Positions 62,085-64,000 of a DNA stretch of 64,000 nt are shown in pieces (position 1 is the first letter of the stretch; each line of letters begins with the position of its first letter). The notes below the pieces were generated by a model that had not been told where the DNA came from, did not search any database, and was given only the letters and a program-made list of their open reading frames with translations. The stretch spans positions 62,001 through 126,000 of the forward strand of contig NZ_JACLZF010000001.1 in NCBI RefSeq assembly GCF_014243345.1, read 5' to 3'. Source of the stretch: Robiginitalea sp. SC105 (GTDB taxonomy: Bacteria > Bacteroidota > Bacteroidia > Flavobacteriales > Flavobacteriaceae). A program made the translations under genes and the position numbers.

Positions 62085-64000
62085 TCAATAATAGATGGCG
62101 CGGTTATCCTCGATTTCCGCCTTTTCGCGAAGGGCCTGGTAAACCTCCCCGCTGACCCTCGGGCCCAGGCTGCTGCGCAGCGTCTTGGCGTAGGGCGCAT
62201 AATTGTCCAGGGCTGGCGCCTCGGTTTTGGAGGTCACTTCGAGTTTGAACACCCCGGTCTCGCCTTCGATCAGGTCGGAGGTGCTTCCCTGGTCCATAAC
62301 CGCGGCAGTACCAACTACCAGGGGTTCCCGGCCAGCACCCGGGATGGTCGGCGATTTGATGTTCAGGGCCGTAGCCGTGGAGACGGCCACCCCGTTGGAG
62401 GAGGCGATCTCGTCAATGGATTTACCCTGGTTGGCCGCGGTGATGATTTCGGCTTTACGCTTCCGGCGCAATTCCGGCAGCACACGTACGGAAGCGTCTT
62501 CGACAGCCATGGTCCCGGCCCTGTAAGTACCGGTAAGCTGTGCGATGGCGTAGCCGTTGGCGAGGTCAAACCGGCGGATGTCCCCGATTTCGGTATCCCC
62601 GTTGAAGGCCCACTGCACGATACGCCGCTGGGCCCCGAGTCCCGGGAGGTTTTCATCCATTGCCCCTATTTTATTTACCGGGCGTACGGTATATCCCTTT
62701 TCCTCGGCGATGGTGCGGAAAGTCTCCGGGCTTTCGGTGACCGCCATTTCCAGGCTGGTTGCCTCGGTAAACAGGGTGTTGACCGTTTCATCGGAGGGTT
62801 CGATGGTGCGGGACAGGGTCGCCAGGCGCACCACGTCCCGTTTGTCGTCGACTTTCACGACATGGAAGCCGAATTCGGTTTCGACCAGCCCGATGGTACC
62901 CACCGGGTTCTCAAAGGCAAAATCGTTGAAGGCCTCGGTCATCACCCCTTCCTGGAAGTAGCCCAGGTCCCCGCCGTTGGGCGCGGAGGGTCCGTCCGAA
63001 TTTTCCCTGGCCAGCTGGGCAAACTGCGCATCCGCCTTGCGGGCTTCGGCAAGCAGTTCTTCCGCCTTTTCCCGGGCCTCTTCCTGAGTCCTTGTAATGG
63101 ATGGGTTGGCGCGCTCGGCCCCCTGGTAGGTGATCAGTATGTGGCTCGTTTTCACCGAACCGTTGGGTTTGCGGTCCATCATCCGGCTTACCTTGAAGTT
63201 GTTGCCGTCGCGGTAGGGCCCGAAAACCTCCCCGACCTCAAGGGCCATCAGGGTATCTGCCCATTGGGCGGGCAACTCGGCTTTCGCCTTGTAGAGGGTA
63301 TCGTATTTGGTATCGGAATTCCGGTCCAGGAAGGCCATCATGTCATTGGTGTTCCGGAAGCCCGGGGTAACCACCGTGGAATCCAGTTCCTGCCGGTATT
63401 CCATTTCGTCTTCGAGCAGGGCTTTGAGGGATGCCTCGATTGCCGCCTCATCGGCAGCAGAAGCCTTTTCCTCAAAGTATACATAGCGGATGTCGCGGGC
63501 CGCCTCCTGCTTGAACTCCTTGGGGTGTTCCTTGATGTAGGCGGCGATTTCCTCCTTGGAAATCGATACGGTGCTGTCCGGGACCGAGGTATAGGGTACC
63601 CGGACGTACCGGATATCCACCTTGTCGTTGGCCAGGCGGTAGTCCATCTCGCCTTCATTCAGCGTGGCGCCCACCCCGGCGCGGACCAGGTCAAAATAGG
63701 TCTGTTCCTTGGCGGCCTGTATCAGTGCCGCTTCGCTTTGCAGCCACAACTGGTATTGCTGGGGCTGGTTGACGCGCAGCTCGGCGATAAAATTCCGGAA
63801 GGCATCCTCGTCGAAATTTCCATTGGCATCCTGGAATTGCGGGTTCTGGGTGAAGTTCGGGTTATTGCGGATCAGGTCCATGATCTGGTCCTGCTGGATT
63901 TCGATACCTAGTTTCTCGAATTCCTGGCTGAGGATGGTGGTCCGCACCGTCTGGTCCCAGATGGAGTTCACGATCTGGGTGGAGGTCGCCTGGGGCCCGA
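62085..64000 (-). CDS. PpiD/SurA-type periplasmic peptidyl-prolyl isomerase (partial, 5' end outside)
   Basis: The frame is open to the window edge, so the N-terminal part is missing; about 638 residues are visible. A chaperone helical region (SurA_N-like) comes first (FEKLGIEIQQDQIMDLIRNNPNF), then a parvulin domain (VKTSHILITYQGAE...AQFAQLARENSDGPSAPNGGDLGYFQEGVMTEAFNDFAF...VETEFGFHVVKVDD), then another helical region resembling the PpiD second domain. It helps outer-membrane proteins fold. The internal GTG at 63971 is not the true start, since coding sequence continues upstream. A terminator follows the stop. Confidence 0.9.
   Translation of the reverse strand, partial: GPQATSTQIVNSIWDQTVRTTILSQEFEKLGIEIQQDQIMDLIRNNPNFTQNPQFQDANGNFDEDAFRNFIAELRVNQPQQYQLWLQSEAALIQAAKEQTYFDLVRAGVGATLNEGEMDYRLANDKVDIRYVRVPYTSVPDSTVSISKEEIAAYIKEHPKEFKQEAARDIRYVYFEEKASAADEAAIEASLKALLEDEMEYRQELDSTVVTPGFRNTNDMMAFLDRNSDTKYDTLYKAKAELPAQWADTLMALEVGEVFGPYRDGNNFKVSRMMDRKPNGSVKTSHILITYQGAERANPSITRTQEEAREKAEELLAEARKADAQFAQLARENSDGPSAPNGGDLGYFQEGVMTEAFNDFAFENPVGTIGLVETEFGFHVVKVDDKRDVVRLATLSRTIEPSDETVNTLFTEATSLEMAVTESPETFRTIAEEKGYTVRPVNKIGAMDENLPGLGAQRRIVQWAFNGDTEIGDIRRFDLANGYAIAQLTGTYRAGTMAVEDASVRVLPELRRKRKAEIITAANQGKSIDEIASSNGVAVSTATALNIKSPTIPGAGREPLVVGTAAVMDQGSTSDLIEGETGVFKLEVTSKTEAPALDNYAPYAKTLRSSLGPRVSGEVYQALREKAEIEDNRAIYY

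Overview
The window looks like chromosome of a marine member of the Flavobacteriaceae (Bacteroidota). The gliding/type IX secretion block gldK-gldL-gldM-gldN is present, many genes are preceded by the flavobacterial -7 box TAnnTTTG, Shine-Dalgarno sequences are mostly absent, and the neighbourhoods (miaB - sigma54 activator - lptE - secG - groESL; purH - mreBCD - mrdA - rodA; HMG-CoA reductase - GHMP kinase) are typical of the group. Base composition is clearly GC-rich for this family, which suggests a Robiginitalea-like genus (inference from composition and gene order only). No rRNA, tRNA, CRISPR array, prophage or insertion sequence was recognised. This is mainly core chromosome with a few accessory islands.

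Layout. 1-2.6 kb: tail of an unknown gene, a DUF6090 membrane protein, an M28 peptidase, and the first about 20 codons of a second DUF6090 gene that is broken off. 2.6-5.5 kb (minus): PhyH-type dioxygenase, Tat-exported Gfo/Idh/MocA oxidoreductase, DinB-like protein. 5.6-8.2 kb: malonate uptake and activation operon (matB-like synthetase, madL, madM). 8.3-11.2 kb: small membrane proteins, a lipoprotein phosphoesterase, a CPXCG zinc-ribbon protein. 11.3-17.1 kb (minus): tripartite RND efflux pump with a candidate operator. 17.3-21.5 kb (minus): LRR protein, ABC-F ATPase, FAD oxidoreductase. 21.6-30.0 kb (minus): topA, a ureohydrolase-fold protein that has lost metal ligands, then gldK, gldL, gldM, gldN.

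30.2-32.6 kb: AraC regulator facing an LVIVD lipoprotein. 32.7-39.4 kb (plus): miaB, a receiver-less sigma54 activator, lptE, an unknown protein, secG, groES, groEL. 39.5-47.2 kb (plus): GAF/fRMsr-like protein, purH, then the rod-shape elongation set mreB, mreC, mreD, mrdA, rodA. 47.2-49.2 kb: membrane-anchored NUC1-type nuclease, msrB, msrA. 49.3-55.9 kb: Prc-type tail protease (minus), small membrane protein, lpxB, NlpC/P60 lipoprotein, ComEC-like channel. 55.9-59.6 kb (minus): DPP IV-like peptidase with a POT peptide transporter. 59.8-62.0 kb: class II HMG-CoA reductase and a GYDIA-type GHMP kinase (mevalonate route). 62.1 kb to the edge: PpiD/SurA-type foldase, incomplete.

The points most worth a second look are the ureohydrolase-like pseudoenzyme between topA and gldK, the RNA hairpins inside the gld operon (one spans the gldL stop and the gldM start region), a sigma54-like promoter plus palindrome before groES in the same gene block as a sigma54 activator, the palindrome over the efflux-pump promoter, and the malonate operon that lacks a decarboxylase. 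I did not find a clearly new multi-gene defence or mobile system.
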